DNA from: Bacillota bacterium
GTDB taxonomy: Bacteria; Bacillota; Clostridia; Lachnospirales; Cellulosilyticaceae
Assembly: GCA_023415525.1 (NCBI GenBank)
Contig: JAEZKI010000297.1
Location: 1 to 11,156 of the forward strand
Length of the DNA: 11,156 nucleotides
Direction of reading: 5' to 3'
Shown: one piece after another, positions 1 to 8,141 of the stretch
Layout: every line of letters starts with the position of its first letter
Numbering within the stretch: position 1 is the first letter of the stretch
Translations under genes and position numbers: made by a program
Notes under the pieces: generated by a model
Told to the model about the DNA's origin: nothing
What the model saw: the letters and a program-made list of their open reading frames with translations, nothing else
Databases searched by the model: none

Positions 1-2093
1 CTGCCATGCTTAAAGACATGATAAGAAAGGAGTTGCCTATTGAAAAAGAGGAAGTTGACTTTAGGATTATACCAAGTCTAAATGCAGAGTCCACCTTCAA
101 TTATATTTCGCCAGATTTAGGGATTTGTAAGAAGTGTGAGGAGGAACTAAAAAATCCTGAAAACAAGCGTTATCAATTTCCCTTTATCAATTGTACAGAA
201 TGTGGTCCTAGATTTTCTATCATCAAAAAGCTCCCCTATGACAGAATACAGACCACCATGGCAGATTTTAAAATGTGTGAGGCCTGTCAAAAGGAATATC
301 AAACCCCAGGAGATAGGAGATTCCACGCAGAACCCTCCTGCTGCCATGAATGTGGACCAGAGCTATGGGTGAGTGGTGGTAAAGGTGAGAAGCAACCTTT
401 TTCCATAGCTTTCATAAGAGAAAAATTAATTGAAGGAAAAATAATTGCACTTAAGGGAATAGGTGGTTTTCACCTTCTATGTAATGCCTACGATAAAGAA
501 GTAGTAGCTTTATTAAGAAAAAGAAAGCATAGAAATCAGAAACCATTGGCATTGATGGCTGAAAATATAGAGGTGATCAAGCAGTATTGTAAAGTCAGCT
601 CCTTTGAGAGAGAGTTACTTGAAAGCAGTATAAAGCCTATTTTAATATTAAATCAAAAAGAGGGGCAGTTTGAGACATTAAGTTATTTGTCAACGACACA
701 TACACTTGGCATCATGCTCCCCTATACGCCTTTACATAGGATGTTGTTTGGGGGGGACTTAGATTTGCTGGTTGCAACGAGTGGCAACTTATCCAATGAA
801 CCCATTTGTTATACGAACGAAGAGGCACTTAAGAAGCTGGGGAGGGTAGCAGACTATTTTGTACTACATAATCGAGATATTTTAAGACCTATTGATGATT
901 CCATTATAAGGGTAAATAAGGAGCAGATGTATGTCCTAAGAAGAGCAAGAGGTTTAGTGCCTAAGACGGTGGATTTTTCCTTTATTTCAAAAGCTGAAGG
1001 CACAAGGAGTATTTTAGCTGTAGGCGCAGAGCAAAAGGATACCTTCTGTCTAACAAAAGGACCTTTAGCCATTATGAGTCAACATATTGGCGATTTAAAT
1101 AACTATGAAAGTATGCAGAGCTTTTATAGCTTGGAAGAACAATTTAAAAGGTTGTTCGAGATAAGTCCTGAGCTAATCGTAGGAGATCAGCACCCTGATT
1201 ATTTGTCTTCTCATATGGTAAGGAAACAGCCAATGGGCAAACGCTATGTACAGCATCACTACGCCCATATTGCAGCCTGTATGGCTGAAAACCAGATTAG
1301 GGACAAGGTGATTGGTATTGCCTTTGATGGTACAGGTTATGGAGAGGACGGTCATATATGGGGAGGAGAATTTTTTGTCTGTGACTTAAAAGGTTATGAG
1401 CGAGTGGCACATTTTGAGTATATCCCTATGCCAGGAGGAGAGCAGTGCATTAAGGAGCCTTGGAGGATGGCAAAGGCCTACTTATATCAATATCATTTGT
1501 TTCAGCCAAATAATAATGAAGAGGAACTCCTTTATCTACAATTAGAAAAGAGAATGAGCTGTCCTTTGACCTCTAGTGTGGGAAGATTATTTGATGCAGT
1601 GTCAGCCCTGTTAGGCTTATGTGAAGTGTGTACCTTTGAGGCAGAAGCAGCCCTATTACTAGAAGATTGCTGCCTAGAGAAAAACGATAGCCAGGATATA
1701 GGAAATGAGGAGGGCTATGGTTATTACTTAAGGGGAGAAAAGCCTATTGTTATTTCATGTGAAACGATGATTAAAGGGATAGTAGAAGATCTAAATAAGC
1801 CAATAAGTAAGGAAAGAATAGCCATTAAGTTTCATAAAACATTAGTCAACATAATGATAGCAATATGTATTCGAATAAGAGAAGATGAGGGAATAAAGAA
1901 GGTAGCGTTAGGAGGAGGAGTCTTTCAAAATATGGTTTTAGCTGAGGCAGTTCAAAGAGAACTAGGGAAGCTGGGCTTTCCTACTTATAGAAATCATGAG
2001 ATTCCAATCAATGATGGGGGAATCAGTCTAGGGCAGGCAGCTATTATTTATCAGGAGGAGCAAAATGTGTCTTTCAGTAGTAGGGAGAGTTGA
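1..2093 (+). CDS. hypF: Carbamoyltransferase HypF, 5'-partial
   Basis: HypF takes the carbamoyl group from carbamoyl phosphate via carbamoyl-adenylate and puts it on the C-terminal Cys of HypE, the first step of cyanide-ligand synthesis for [NiFe] hydrogenases in the cytoplasm. Residue numbers count from the Met codon at 6, but the frame is open to the window edge. The roughly 90-residue N-terminal acylphosphatase domain is missing, so the true start lies upstream. Visible are two zinc fingers in the canonical CX2C-X18-CX2C pattern (C41/C44/C63/C66 and C91/C94/C113/C116). Next comes a YrdC-like domain (about 130-320, with KGIGGFHL and SGNLSNEP). The Kae1-like domain (about 335-680) has HHYAH at 417-421, FDGTGYGEDG at 440-449, LGGGVFQN and NDGGISLG. 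The stop codon lies inside hypC, which indicates translational coupling. Identification is firm. Confidence 0.97.
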   Translation, partial: AMLKDMIRKELPIEKEEVDFRIIPSLNAESTFNYISPDLGICKKCEEELKNPENKRYQFPFINCTECGPRFSIIKKLPYDRIQTTMADFKMCEACQKEYQTPGDRRFHAEPSCCHECGPELWVSGGKGEKQPFSIAFIREKLIEGKIIALKGIGGFHLLCNAYDKEVVALLRKRKHRNQKPLALMAENIEVIKQYCKVSSFERELLESSIKPILILNQKEGQFETLSYLSTTHTLGIMLPYTPLHRMLFGGDLDLLVATSGNLSNEPICYTNEEALKKLGRVADYFVLHNRDILRPIDDSIIRVNKEQMYVLRRARGLVPKTVDFSFISKAEGTRSILAVGAEQKDTFCLTKGPLAIMSQHIGDLNNYESMQSFYSLEEQFKRLFEISPELIVGDQHPDYLSSHMVRKQPMGKRYVQHHYAHIAACMAENQIRDKVIGIAFDGTGYGEDGHIWGGEFFVCDLKGYERVAHFEYIPMPGGEQCIKEPWRMAKAYLYQYHLFQPNNNEEELLYLQLEKRMSCPLTSSVGRLFDAVSALLGLCEVCTFEAEAALLLEDCCLEKNDSQDIGNEEGYGYYLRGEKPIVISCETMIKGIVEDLNKPISKERIAIKFHKTLVNIMIAICIRIREDEGIKKVALGGGVFQNMVLAEAVQRELGKLGFPTYRNHEIPINDGGISLGQAAIIYQEEQNVSFSSRES

Positions 2094-2307
2094 AAAAATA
2101 GAGAATGGTATGGCCTATACGGATTTATCAGGTATCAAGAGATGGATTTGCATGGATCTCATAGAAGAACCACAAATAGGAGATGAACTACTCATTCATG
2201 CAGGGTGTGCCATTTGTAAGCTAAGCGAGCTAGAAGCAGAAGAAACCAGAGCAGCTTTAAGGTTATTTAAGGAAGGGCAGGTGGGCTGTTATGGAGGAAA
2301 TGATTAA
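2065..2307 (+). CDS. hypC: Hydrogenase maturation chaperone HypC
   Basis: This small chaperone of the HypC/HupF family binds HypD and the hydrogenase large-subunit precursor and carries the iron that receives CN and CO ligands. The 80-residue length is normal for the family. The diagnostic N-terminus MCLSVVGRV is present; Cys2 becomes the iron/HypD ligand after Met removal. The HAGCAICKL stretch at 46-53 matches the family's HAGFAI-type motif. The start is fixed by Cys2 and by a strong AGGAGGAG ribosome binding site at 2053-2060. The gene overlaps the end of hypF by 29 nt and the start of hypD by 17 nt, so the three are translationally linked. Confidence 0.96.
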   Translation: MCLSVVGRVEKIENGMAYTDLSGIKRWICMDLIEEPQIGDELLIHAGCAICKLSELEAEETRAALRLFKEGQVGCYGGND

Positions 2308-3319
2308 ACAAATAAGGAATTATAGTGGTAAACCCATACGCATCATGGAGGTGTGTGGTACCCATACTATGAATATTGCGAAGTATGGGCTCCAGCAGAT
2401 TTTACCACCTCAGGTTGAACTCATTTCTGGGCCAGGGTGCCCAGTTTGTGTGACACCAGAAAGTTATTTTATAGCACTTTATGATTACATCAATACACAT
2501 CCATGTATAGTGGCTACTTTTGGAGATCTGCTAAGAATTCCTTTTCATAATACAAGCTTGGAGAAGGAAAGAAGCAAGAAGTGGCAGGTTAAGATTGTTT
2601 ATTCTCCCCTAGAATGTCTAAAGCTTGCAGAGGAGCACTCGGATAAGCAAGTCCTATTTTTAGGAGTTGGATTTGAGACGACAGCACCTTTGACAGCGCT
2701 ACTTGTCCTTAAAGCCAAGGAGAAAAGCCTGGAAAATTTAAAAGTTGCCTTAGCCCATAAGACGATACTGCCTGCTATCCGATTCTTATTAGAAGATAAG
2801 GGAAATAACATTTCAGGGCTACTCTATCCTGGCCATGTAGGTGCCATAATAGGAAGTAATGAGTTTAAGCAGATTTCTAATAAGTATCAAATAAAAGGCA
2901 GTGTCTGTGGATTTATGGCAGATGAGATTTTACAAAGCATCTATTTTATTTTGTATGGCAGAGGTGTGTTTGAAAATGACTATAAAAAAGTGGTAGTAGA
3001 AAAAGGAAATACAAAAGCATTAGAAGTCATGGGTCAAGTCTTTAGAAGCAGTGATAGTACTTGGAGAGGATTAGGAAGGATTAAAGCTTCGGGGTATCAA
3101 TTTCAAGCAGCTTATAGTACATATGGAATAGAAATAGAAACTAGTAAGAGAGAAGGAACTTGCGAGGATGACAGGTGTTTATGTGGGGAGATTCTGAAAG
3201 GTAAGAAAAAACCAACAGATTGCAAGCGCTTTGCCAAAAAATGTACTCCCTTTTCACCTATTGGCCCTTGTATGATCTCTAGTGAGGGAACCTGCAGTGC
3301 AGCTTATCTAACAAGGTAA
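2291..3319 (+). CDS. hypD: Hydrogenase maturation Fe-S protein HypD
   Basis: HypD is the redox scaffold of the HypCD complex on which the Fe(CN)2CO moiety is assembled, using cyanide delivered from HypE. At 342 residues it is close to the family's usual 350-370. Conserved cysteines are visible: C22 in EVCGTHTMN, and C50/C53 in the SGPGCPVCVTP motif, matching E. coli Cys41, Cys69 and Cys72. CGFMADEIL follows in the middle. The C-terminal part is cysteine-rich (C291, C296, C298, C311, C318, C327, C335) and would hold the [4Fe-4S] cluster. The ATG lies within hypC behind a weak AGGTGGG site, so translation probably depends on coupling with hypC. No defects are seen. Confidence 0.97.
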   Translation: MEEMIKQIRNYSGKPIRIMEVCGTHTMNIAKYGLQQILPPQVELISGPGCPVCVTPESYFIALYDYINTHPCIVATFGDLLRIPFHNTSLEKERSKKWQVKIVYSPLECLKLAEEHSDKQVLFLGVGFETTAPLTALLVLKAKEKSLENLKVALAHKTILPAIRFLLEDKGNNISGLLYPGHVGAIIGSNEFKQISNKYQIKGSVCGFMADEILQSIYFILYGRGVFENDYKKVVVEKGNTKALEVMGQVFRSSDSTWRGLGRIKASGYQFQAAYSTYGIEIETSKREGTCEDDRCLCGEILKGKKKPTDCKRFAKKCTPFSPIGPCMISSEGTCSAAYLTR

Positions 3320-3346
3320 TAGAATAAACATAATGGGGGAGAAAAT

Positions 3347-4351
3347 GTGAAAAAATGTGTGGAACTATATCATGGGAATGGTGGGATAATGTCTCATCAA
3401 TTAATTGAAGAGATTTTTATCAGGTATTTTTCTAATCAGCCCTATACGGCAATAGATAGTGCCATCATCGACTTAGCCTTAGAAAAGGATATCAAGAAAA
3501 TAGCCTATACAACAGATTCCTATGTTATCCAGCCTATTTTCTTTAAGGGAGGCAATATAGGAAAGCTAGCTGTATCAGGGACGATCAATGACCTGGCAGT
3601 ATCCTTTGCACAGCCTCTTTATTTAAGCTGCGGATTTATCATTGAAGAGGGACTACCTATAAGTGAATTAGATGAAATCGTCTGTAGCATGGCTGAAACG
3701 GCAAAAGCCTGTAATGTAAAGATTGTAACAGGGGACACAAAAGTAGTGCCAAGAGGACAGGCTGATAAAGTTTATATCAACACCAGTGGTATTGGAAAAG
3801 TACTTGTTCCAGAAAGATTTCCTATCCAAGCAGGAGACCGAGTGCTCATTACAGGGACAATTGGAGATCATGGAGCAGCTATATTATTAGAGCGGGAGCA
3901 ATTGGATTTTAGGTGTCAGATAAAAAGTGATTGTGCACCTCTTAGTCCTATGCTAGGGGACTTGGTTAAAGAACTAGATAGTCATATCAAACTGATGAAA
4001 GATCCCACAAGAGGAGGAGTAGCCACAACCCTCAATGAAATAGGGTTACAGAGTCAAAAAGGTATAAGGATTGATGAAGAATGCCTGCCCATCAATAGCA
4101 ATGTAAGAGCCATTTGTGAGATGCTGGGTTTAGACCCTCTTTATCTTGCCAATGAAGGCAAGGCATTAATTGTGGTAGAGGCAGGTTATGAAGAAAAAGC
4201 ACTACACCTATTAAAACAGTTTGAAATAGGAAAAGAGAGCAAAGTGATTGGCGAAATCATAGAAGAAAAGGAGGTGTTAATGAAATTAAGCATCGGTACC
4301 CATAAGGTATTAAAAATGCTGTATCAAGACCAATTACCTAGAATTTGCTAG
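3347..4351 (+). CDS. hypE: Hydrogenase maturation protein HypE (GTG start)
   Basis: HypE, of the PurM/SelD-like ATPase family, accepts the carbamoyl group from HypF on its C-terminal Cys and dehydrates it with ATP to a thiocyanate, the source of the cyanide ligands. The 334-residue protein is complete. It has the N-terminal HGNGG (9-13), the ATP-binding DSYVIQPIFFKGGNIGKLAVSGTINDLA region split over 57-83, VTGDTKVVPRG (127-137), KDPTRGGVATTLNE (218-231) and the invariant terminal PRIC with acceptor C334. The start is GTG at 3347 behind GGGGGAG (3335-3341); the nearby ATG at 3345 is followed at once by TGA. It lies 27 nt after hypD and is the last gene of the operon. Confidence 0.97.
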   Translation: MKKCVELYHGNGGIMSHQLIEEIFIRYFSNQPYTAIDSAIIDLALEKDIKKIAYTTDSYVIQPIFFKGGNIGKLAVSGTINDLAVSFAQPLYLSCGFIIEEGLPISELDEIVCSMAETAKACNVKIVTGDTKVVPRGQADKVYINTSGIGKVLVPERFPIQAGDRVLITGTIGDHGAAILLEREQLDFRCQIKSDCAPLSPMLGDLVKELDSHIKLMKDPTRGGVATTLNEIGLQSQKGIRIDEECLPINSNVRAICEMLGLDPLYLANEGKALIVVEAGYEEKALHLLKQFEIGKESKVIGEIIEEKEVLMKLSIGTHKVLKMLYQDQLPRIC

Positions 4352-4384
4352 AAAAAGTTAAATACAATGGTTTGTGAGTACCTA

Positions 4385-4430
4385 AAAACCTATTTTAACG
4401 TCTCTCTATAGAGGAATTAAAATAGGTTTT
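4385..4430. terminator. Bidirectional terminator hairpin between hypE and tag
   Basis: A perfect 14-bp inverted repeat (4385-4398 with 4417-4430) has a short palindrome CTCTATAGAG in its loop (4404-4413). The arms start with AAAA and end with TTTT, so the stem can act in both directions. It sits between the convergent hypE and tag genes, where one shared rho-independent terminator is expected. Confidence 0.85.
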
Positions 4431-4445
4431 AGTTTATCTCCCCGT

Positions 4446-5036
4446 TTATTCGTAATGAGCTTTCTCCATCGATATCTCCTCATAAACAAAACACTCAGTA
4501 ATATGGTCATTGACCATACCCGTAGCTTGCATGAAAGCATAAATGATTGTAGAACCAACAAACTTAAAGCCCATTTTTTTCAAGTCTTTACTTATCCTAT
4601 CGGAAAGAGGTGTGCTTGCAGGTAAATCCTCATGTTTCTCACAATGAGCTGTAATAGGTACATAATCCACATATTCCCATATAAATTTATCAAAGCTTCC
4701 GTATTCTTCTATAATTTTTAAATATACTTTTGCATTACTGATAGTAGCATTAATCTTGAGTCTATTCCTAATTATTTTTTCATTTGACATCAATTTTTGA
4801 ATTTTATCATCGTCGTAAAGGGCTACCTTATTAGGGTCAAACCCATCAAAAGCCTCTTTGAATGCTTCTCTCTTATTAAGCACGGTTAACCATGTAAGCC
4901 CTGCCTGCATGCCTTCTAAAATAAGCATTTCAAACAATTTTACATCATCATGTACAGGTCGTCCCCATTCGTTGTCGTGATAGTCTATGTATTTAGGGTT
5001 ATTTCCTACCCAAGTACATCTTACTTTTTCACTCAT
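4446..5036 (-). CDS. tag: DNA-3-methyladenine glycosylase I
   Basis: This base-excision repair enzyme removes N3-methyladenine from alkylated DNA (TagI, helix-hairpin-helix glycosylase superfamily). At 196 residues it is slightly longer than E. coli Tag (187). The zinc-binding set of the family is complete: C7, H20, H178 and C182, in CTWVGNN, DYHDNEWG and NDHITECF. The active-site segment EGMQAGLTWLTVL (41-53) holds E41 and W49, equivalent to E. coli Glu38 and Trp46. The ATG follows GGAGG (complement of 5046-5050) at a 9-nt spacing. It lies 23 nt behind the small gene at 5060-5359 and is probably co-transcribed with it. It ends at the hairpin shared with hypE. Confidence 0.96.
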   Translation of the reverse strand: MSEKVRCTWVGNNPKYIDYHDNEWGRPVHDDVKLFEMLILEGMQAGLTWLTVLNKREAFKEAFDGFDPNKVALYDDDKIQKLMSNEKIIRNRLKINATISNAKVYLKIIEEYGSFDKFIWEYVDYVPITAHCEKHEDLPASTPLSDRISKDLKKMGFKFVGSTIIYAFMQATGMVNDHITECFVYEEISMEKAHYE

Positions 5037-5059
5037 AAAAACTGTCCTCCAATCGAAAT

Positions 5060-5359
5060 CTAATAACTTCTCTCAATGGGAAGAAGATGAACTTTAATAG
5101 TTTCTTCGTCCAATAAAGCTACGTACTCACATGCTACAGCATTTTCATTAGCAATATCATATGCCTTAAGCACATCTTCCATCGTTTCCCATAAAACCGC
5201 ATCAGCCCACACATTGTCATTATGAAGGAGCTTCCGAGAAATATATCCTTTTTGTATAGAAAGAAACACACTATTGAATTTATCTGACATAACCAAAAAA
5301 TCGGATATAGATACTCCTTCTTTAAGGTTAAAAGATACAAACTCAACAACATTAGGCAT
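5060..5359 (-). CDS. Small dimeric alpha/beta-barrel (ABM-like) protein
   Basis: This complete 99-residue soluble protein has no signal peptide or membrane segment. The pattern is an N-terminal strand (VVEFVSFNLKEG), a helix (about 17-33), strands around 38-46 and 51-58 (WADAVLWET), a helix (about 60-75) and a final strand (ETIKVHLLPI). It resembles the dimeric alpha/beta-barrel or antibiotic-biosynthesis-monooxygenase fold, whose members are often named only by shape. No catalytic residue can be assigned. The ATG at 5359 is preceded by AGGAG (complement of 5370-5374). It is the first gene of a pair with tag (23-nt gap), so the two share a promoter, but this does not prove a repair role. The fold assignment is an inference from sequence pattern. 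Confidence 0.75.
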   Translation of the reverse strand: MPNVVEFVSFNLKEGVSISDFLVMSDKFNSVFLSIQKGYISRKLLHNDNVWADAVLWETMEDVLKAYDIANENAVACEYVALLDEETIKVHLLPIERSY

Positions 5360-5517
5360 AATACTTGGTCTCCTTTATAAAATATAAGTTTTCTTAATCA
5401 TACTGAATTAAACTTGACTATACTATGTCATATTATAAAAAATAAATTATCAGTATTTGGTTATTTTAAACTATTATATTAATTTTTCTTTACTTCTTCC
5501 CCAAACTACTACACCTT

Positions 5518-5712
5518 TTACATTAGGGAGTTTAGATTAATGGGTACCCATATCTCACAAAATAAATTGTCTTGCTTTGTAGGGTAATATTCAAAGTCGG
5601 CATAATCAAAACAGTCTTTTTGCTTAGATATAGGTGAACAATCATCAATTTCATCTAAAAGATGTTGCTCCATATAAGTAATGTCAAATATGTCATGTCT
5701 GTAGTGCTTGCA
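5518..5712 (-). pseudogene. C-terminal remnant of a GyrI-like/AraC effector-binding protein
   Basis: The complement of 5518-5712 is an open frame of 64 sense codons bounded upstream by a stop (5713-5715). An internal ATG at 5673 gives a 51-residue reading that ends with FDYADFEYYP (22-31), CEIWVPINLNSLM and a stop. The ending, a DYxxFEYYP-like strand then an EIWVPI strand, is the usual C-terminal signature of GyrI-like or AraC-type small-molecule-binding domains, which are normally about 150 residues. The first two thirds of the domain are absent and no ribosome binding site precedes the ATG. This is most likely a relic of a larger gene. The family call rests on this short end only. Confidence 0.5.
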
Positions 5713-5852
5713 TTACTATTTAGAAAGACGTTTCTAAAAATCATATAAGGTAAAATGTATCATAAGCAGATGATAGAAAATAGAAGTTCTGCTAGTTTTG
5801 GCTGTTGCTCAGTATGAGATGAGCAATAGGCATTGGATAAAAACATTAAGAA

Positions 5853-5896
5853 GATGCATACAGACCCAAAGGATTTTGGGGTTGTATGTATCTTTT
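5853..5896 (+). terminator. Rho-independent terminator-like hairpin with no clear upstream gene
   Basis: An 18-position stem (5853-5870 with 5875-5892) has one A-G mismatch and two G-T pairs, closes on the loop GGAT, and is followed by TTTT (5893-5896). The shape is that of an intrinsic terminator for the + strand. No intact + gene lies between hypE and this point. It may end a small RNA, a very short ORF, or a deleted gene. Confidence 0.6.
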
Positions 5897-5993
5897 AATG
5901 ATATAATGAGATGAATATAGTTTATAAATTAATTTAAAATGGATTCAAAATAGTGGTGCATAGATATCAAGATATTCTTTAGAGAGGTGTTAC

Positions 5994-6329
5994 ATGGTGT
6001 CGATAGATGAAGTGTATTTAAAAAGTAGAGAAAAATGTCCCATGACATATGTCGCAAATGCCATTGGAGGAAAGTGGAAAGCTAATATTTTATATATTTT
6101 ATCTGTCTATGAAGGTATTCGGTATGGACAGCTTAAAAGATTACTTCCGGAAACAAGTCATAAAGTATTAAATGAACAGCTTAAGGAACTGATTGATTTT
6201 GGACTTGTTTATCGTACACAGTATGAAGCTATCCCACTAAAAGTTGAATATAGGTTAACACAAAAGGGTAAAAGTACTTTACCTATGCTAAAAGTTATGT
6301 ACGAATGGGGAAAAGCAAATATTAGTTAA
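5994..6329 (+). CDS. HxlR-family transcriptional regulator
   Basis: This 111-residue winged-helix DNA-binding protein belongs to the HxlR/MarR-like group; such proteins usually act as homodimers. The family entry CPMTYVANAIGGKWKANIL occupies 15-33. C15 stands just ahead of the first helix, where redox- or electrophile-sensing HxlR proteins keep a reactive Cys. The recognition part is YGQLKRLLPETSHKVLNEQL (44-63). The wing (EYRLTQKGK, 85-93) and the dimerising last helix (LPMLKVMYEWG) follow. The ATG has GAGAGGTG upstream. It is divergent from the small-protein/tag operon and 11 nt from the convergent GNAT gene. Its target is unknown; family members often control the divergent neighbour, but the decayed DNA at 5360-5993 may have held the original partner. 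Confidence 0.93.
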   Translation: MVSIDEVYLKSREKCPMTYVANAIGGKWKANILYILSVYEGIRYGQLKRLLPETSHKVLNEQLKELIDFGLVYRTQYEAIPLKVEYRLTQKGKSTLPMLKVMYEWGKANIS

Positions 6330-6340
6330 AAGTACGTATT

Positions 6341-6841
6341 TTACTGCAATGAACATGTAGAAGGGCTCCATTGCATTTCTTTTTCTTGAAGTATAAATCC
6401 TAGCTTTTGATAGAGAGGCAAACCCTCATCTGTAGCAGATAGATGGATAAGGCCTATATGATTGCATTTAGCATAGTCAAGAGTTTGGGTGAGAAGGGCT
6501 GTTGCAAAACCTTGTTTTCGATAAGCAGGTAAGGTGTAAACATTGAGTAGGCACCCTTCTTTTCCACTAGGATTTTTAGGCGTTGGTAATAAATTATAGA
6601 CACAAAGTAAAGAACTTGAGACTATTTGCTCGTTTTCTATAGCAATGAAAGCCAATAGGGAACTATCGTTTAGATACTTTTCAAGATAATGATAAGTATC
6701 ACTTTTAAATTGGTGAAAGGAACTAAGAATATGTTGAGGGATATTTTGTGAAGCGTCTAATTTTTTTAGGCTTTTAATAAAAGAAAGGCGATGTTCAAAT
6801 AGTTGTTCAAGGTCTTGAGTTGTTGCAAGTCTTATAGTCAT
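6341..6841 (-). CDS. GNAT-family N-acetyltransferase
   Basis: This 166-residue acetyltransferase uses acetyl-CoA; the acceptor cannot be predicted. The acetyl-CoA motif A is clear: LLNVYTLPAYRKQGFATALL (98-117), with the R/Q-x-x-G-x-A loop at R108-G111-A113. Motif B (LSATDEGLPLYQKLGF, 134-149) holds the Tyr (Y144) that often serves as general acid. The N-terminal helix pair (about 8-58) is usual for the fold. The ATG is preceded by AAGGAGG (complement of 6851-6857) at 9-nt spacing. It converges with the HxlR gene, and no strong terminator separates them. Its own promoter must lie in 6858-6999. Confidence 0.92.
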   Translation of the reverse strand: MTIRLATTQDLEQLFEHRLSFIKSLKKLDASQNIPQHILSSFHQFKSDTYHYLEKYLNDSSLLAFIAIENEQIVSSSLLCVYNLLPTPKNPSGKEGCLLNVYTLPAYRKQGFATALLTQTLDYAKCNHIGLIHLSATDEGLPLYQKLGFILQEKEMQWSPSTCSLQ

Positions 6842-6913
6842 CGAAATAATCCTCCTTGATGAAGTAGTGTAAAAAATAGATAAATGTATCGTATCAGATA
6901 TTAAAAGTCATTT

Positions 6914-6927
6914 AAAGTACGCACTTT
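6914..6927. promoter_or_regulatory. Near-palindrome AAAGTACGCACTTT, possible operator
   Basis: The 5-bp arms AAAGT/ACTTT flank ACGC; with the central CG only one position pair breaks symmetry. It lies between the GNAT gene and the divergent chemotaxis gene. HxlR- and MarR-type proteins use such sites, and an HxlR gene is 0.6 kb away, but AT-rich DNA yields such repeats by chance. Confidence 0.25.
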
Positions 6928-6999
6928 GAAGTAAGTAATTAAATAATTAAGATAAATATAGTATGTAAGTCACGATAGCAGTTTTTCCTTTAATTTGTT

Positions 7000-8046
7000 G
7001 TGGTAAATAAGATTGTATGCTTCTTATATTTCTTATTGTTTACATCATCAAGACTCTTAGTATTTATTTGTTTTATTCCGACAATGATTACCTGCATATT
7101 GTACTTTGATTTAAGAACTATAAAAATAGTTTGTTATAGTGTACTTACAATAAATGTAGTGCGAGTAATTTGGATGGTAGCTATACAAGGACAATATTCA
7201 AAATCACTAACCACAGATTATACCATTCAACTTATAGCATTATTTATTATTGGAGCTGAACTCATTAAGGGGACTAAAATAGCTATTAAAAATAATGAGG
7301 AAAAAATGACTTCTATTGAAGAAATGGCAATAAAAGAAAAGCAAATAGCTTCTGAAATTATAAATATAGCGGGTTTACTAGATAAGAATTGCAATCGTGT
7401 TTTCGAGCATATTGATCAATTAGCACAAAAATCTAATATGCTGGATGAAAAAAGTAAGCTTGTGAATGATGCGATTCAAGCATTAACATTACATATGCAG
7501 CAAATCCAAGGTATTACTGAAACAATCAGTAGTATTGCAGCAGAAACCAATATCTTGTCTCTTAATGCAGCTATTGAAAGTGCTAGAGCTGGAGAAGTAG
7601 GTAAAGGCTTTGCAGTTGTTGCAGCACAAGTAAGAACATTAGCTGATGATACCAAGCAATCTGCTAATGAAATTGCAAAGATTATATTTGCTTTACAAGA
7701 CAGTATGATACAATGCACAAATGCTATGGGTGATTTTACAATGATTAATAATGAGCAAAGTAATCTCATTTCTTCTACTCATGAGATATTTACTAAAACC
7801 CATGAAGTAGCTCACCATACTAAAGAAAGTGCTAACTTGCTTATGGAAAATATTAATAAGGTATTTGATGCGAATACTGAAATTATTGATAGTATAAGTG
7901 AGATTTCTGCATTAAGCCAAGAGACTATGGCAAGTGTAGAAGAAACGACCCATACAACTCAAGCGAATATGGTTGAGATAGAAGATACGAAGCAATTAAC
8001 GAAAGAACTTCTTGATACATCATTACGAATGGGAGAATATTTATAA
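7000..8046 (+). CDS. Methyl-accepting chemotaxis protein, probably 5'-truncated
   Basis: This membrane receptor would signal to CheA/CheW. As read from GTG at 7000 it has 348 residues. Hydrophobic segments lie at about 4-36, 43-62 and 74-90, then a coiled-coil adaptation region. The highly conserved signalling hairpin tip is at about 173-216, including [20 protein letters not shown] (180-199) and [16 protein letters not shown]. The C-terminal helix carries the [16 protein letters not shown] methylation region (306-317). There is no periplasmic sensor and no HAMP domain. A stop (6991-6993) lies two codons upstream, the GTG has no ribosome binding site, and no other start lies nearby before Met29. 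Receptors with this kind of multi-helix N-terminus normally have more helices ahead. I infer loss of the 5' end, so function is doubtful although the signalling part is intact. Confidence 0.8.
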   Translation: MVNKIVCFLYFLLFTSSRLLVFICFIPTMITCILYFDLRTIKIVCYSVLTINVVRVIWMVAIQGQYSKSLTTDYTIQLIALFIIGAELIKGTKIAIKNNEEKMTSIEEMAIKEKQIASEIINIAGLLDKNCNRVFEHIDQLAQKSNMLDEKSKLVNDAIQALTLHMQQIQGITETISSIAAETNILSLNAAIESARAGEVGKGFAVVAAQVRTLADDTKQSANEIAKIIFALQDSMIQCTNAMGDFTMINNEQSNLISSTHEIFTKTHEVAHHTKESANLLMENINKVFDANTEIIDSISEISALSQETMASVEETTHTTQANMVEIEDTKQLTKELLDTSLRMGEYL

Positions 8047-8118
8047 CTTAACAAGTTTGCAGTCTTATGAAGGTCGCCTAAGGAGAAGGAGGGTCCAGCT
8101 TTATTATAAAGAGTGGGT

Positions 8119-8141
8119 CCATTTTTGTTAAATAAAAATGG
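8119..8141. repeat. 8-bp hairpin after the chemotaxis gene
   Basis: CCATTTTT (8119-8126) pairs with AAAAATGG (8134-8141) over a 7-nt loop. A second small hairpin CTTTATTATAAAG (8099-8111) precedes it. Together they may terminate transcription from the chemotaxis gene, although there is no T-tract after the stem on the + strand. Confidence 0.4.

Larger units (their letters stand above)
5360..5993. other. 634-nt AT-rich stretch without an intact gene
   Basis: The stretch lies between the divergent small-protein/tag operon and the HxlR gene. It must contain promoters for both, but no spacing of -35 and -10 hexamers is convincing on either strand; TATAAT at 5902-5907 lacks a -35 at 16-18 nt. It holds the decayed GyrI-like fragment (5518-5712), a 6-bp hairpin TAGAAA/TTTCTA (5721-5736), a 7-bp inverted repeat TTGCTCA/TGAGCAA (5805-5826) and the terminator-like stem at 5853-5892. 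The mix suggests gene decay. Confidence 0.6.

Noticed and set aside
3345-3350. ATG at 3345 as hypE start
   Set aside because: It is followed immediately by TGA; the GTG at 3347 gives the full HypE N-terminus.
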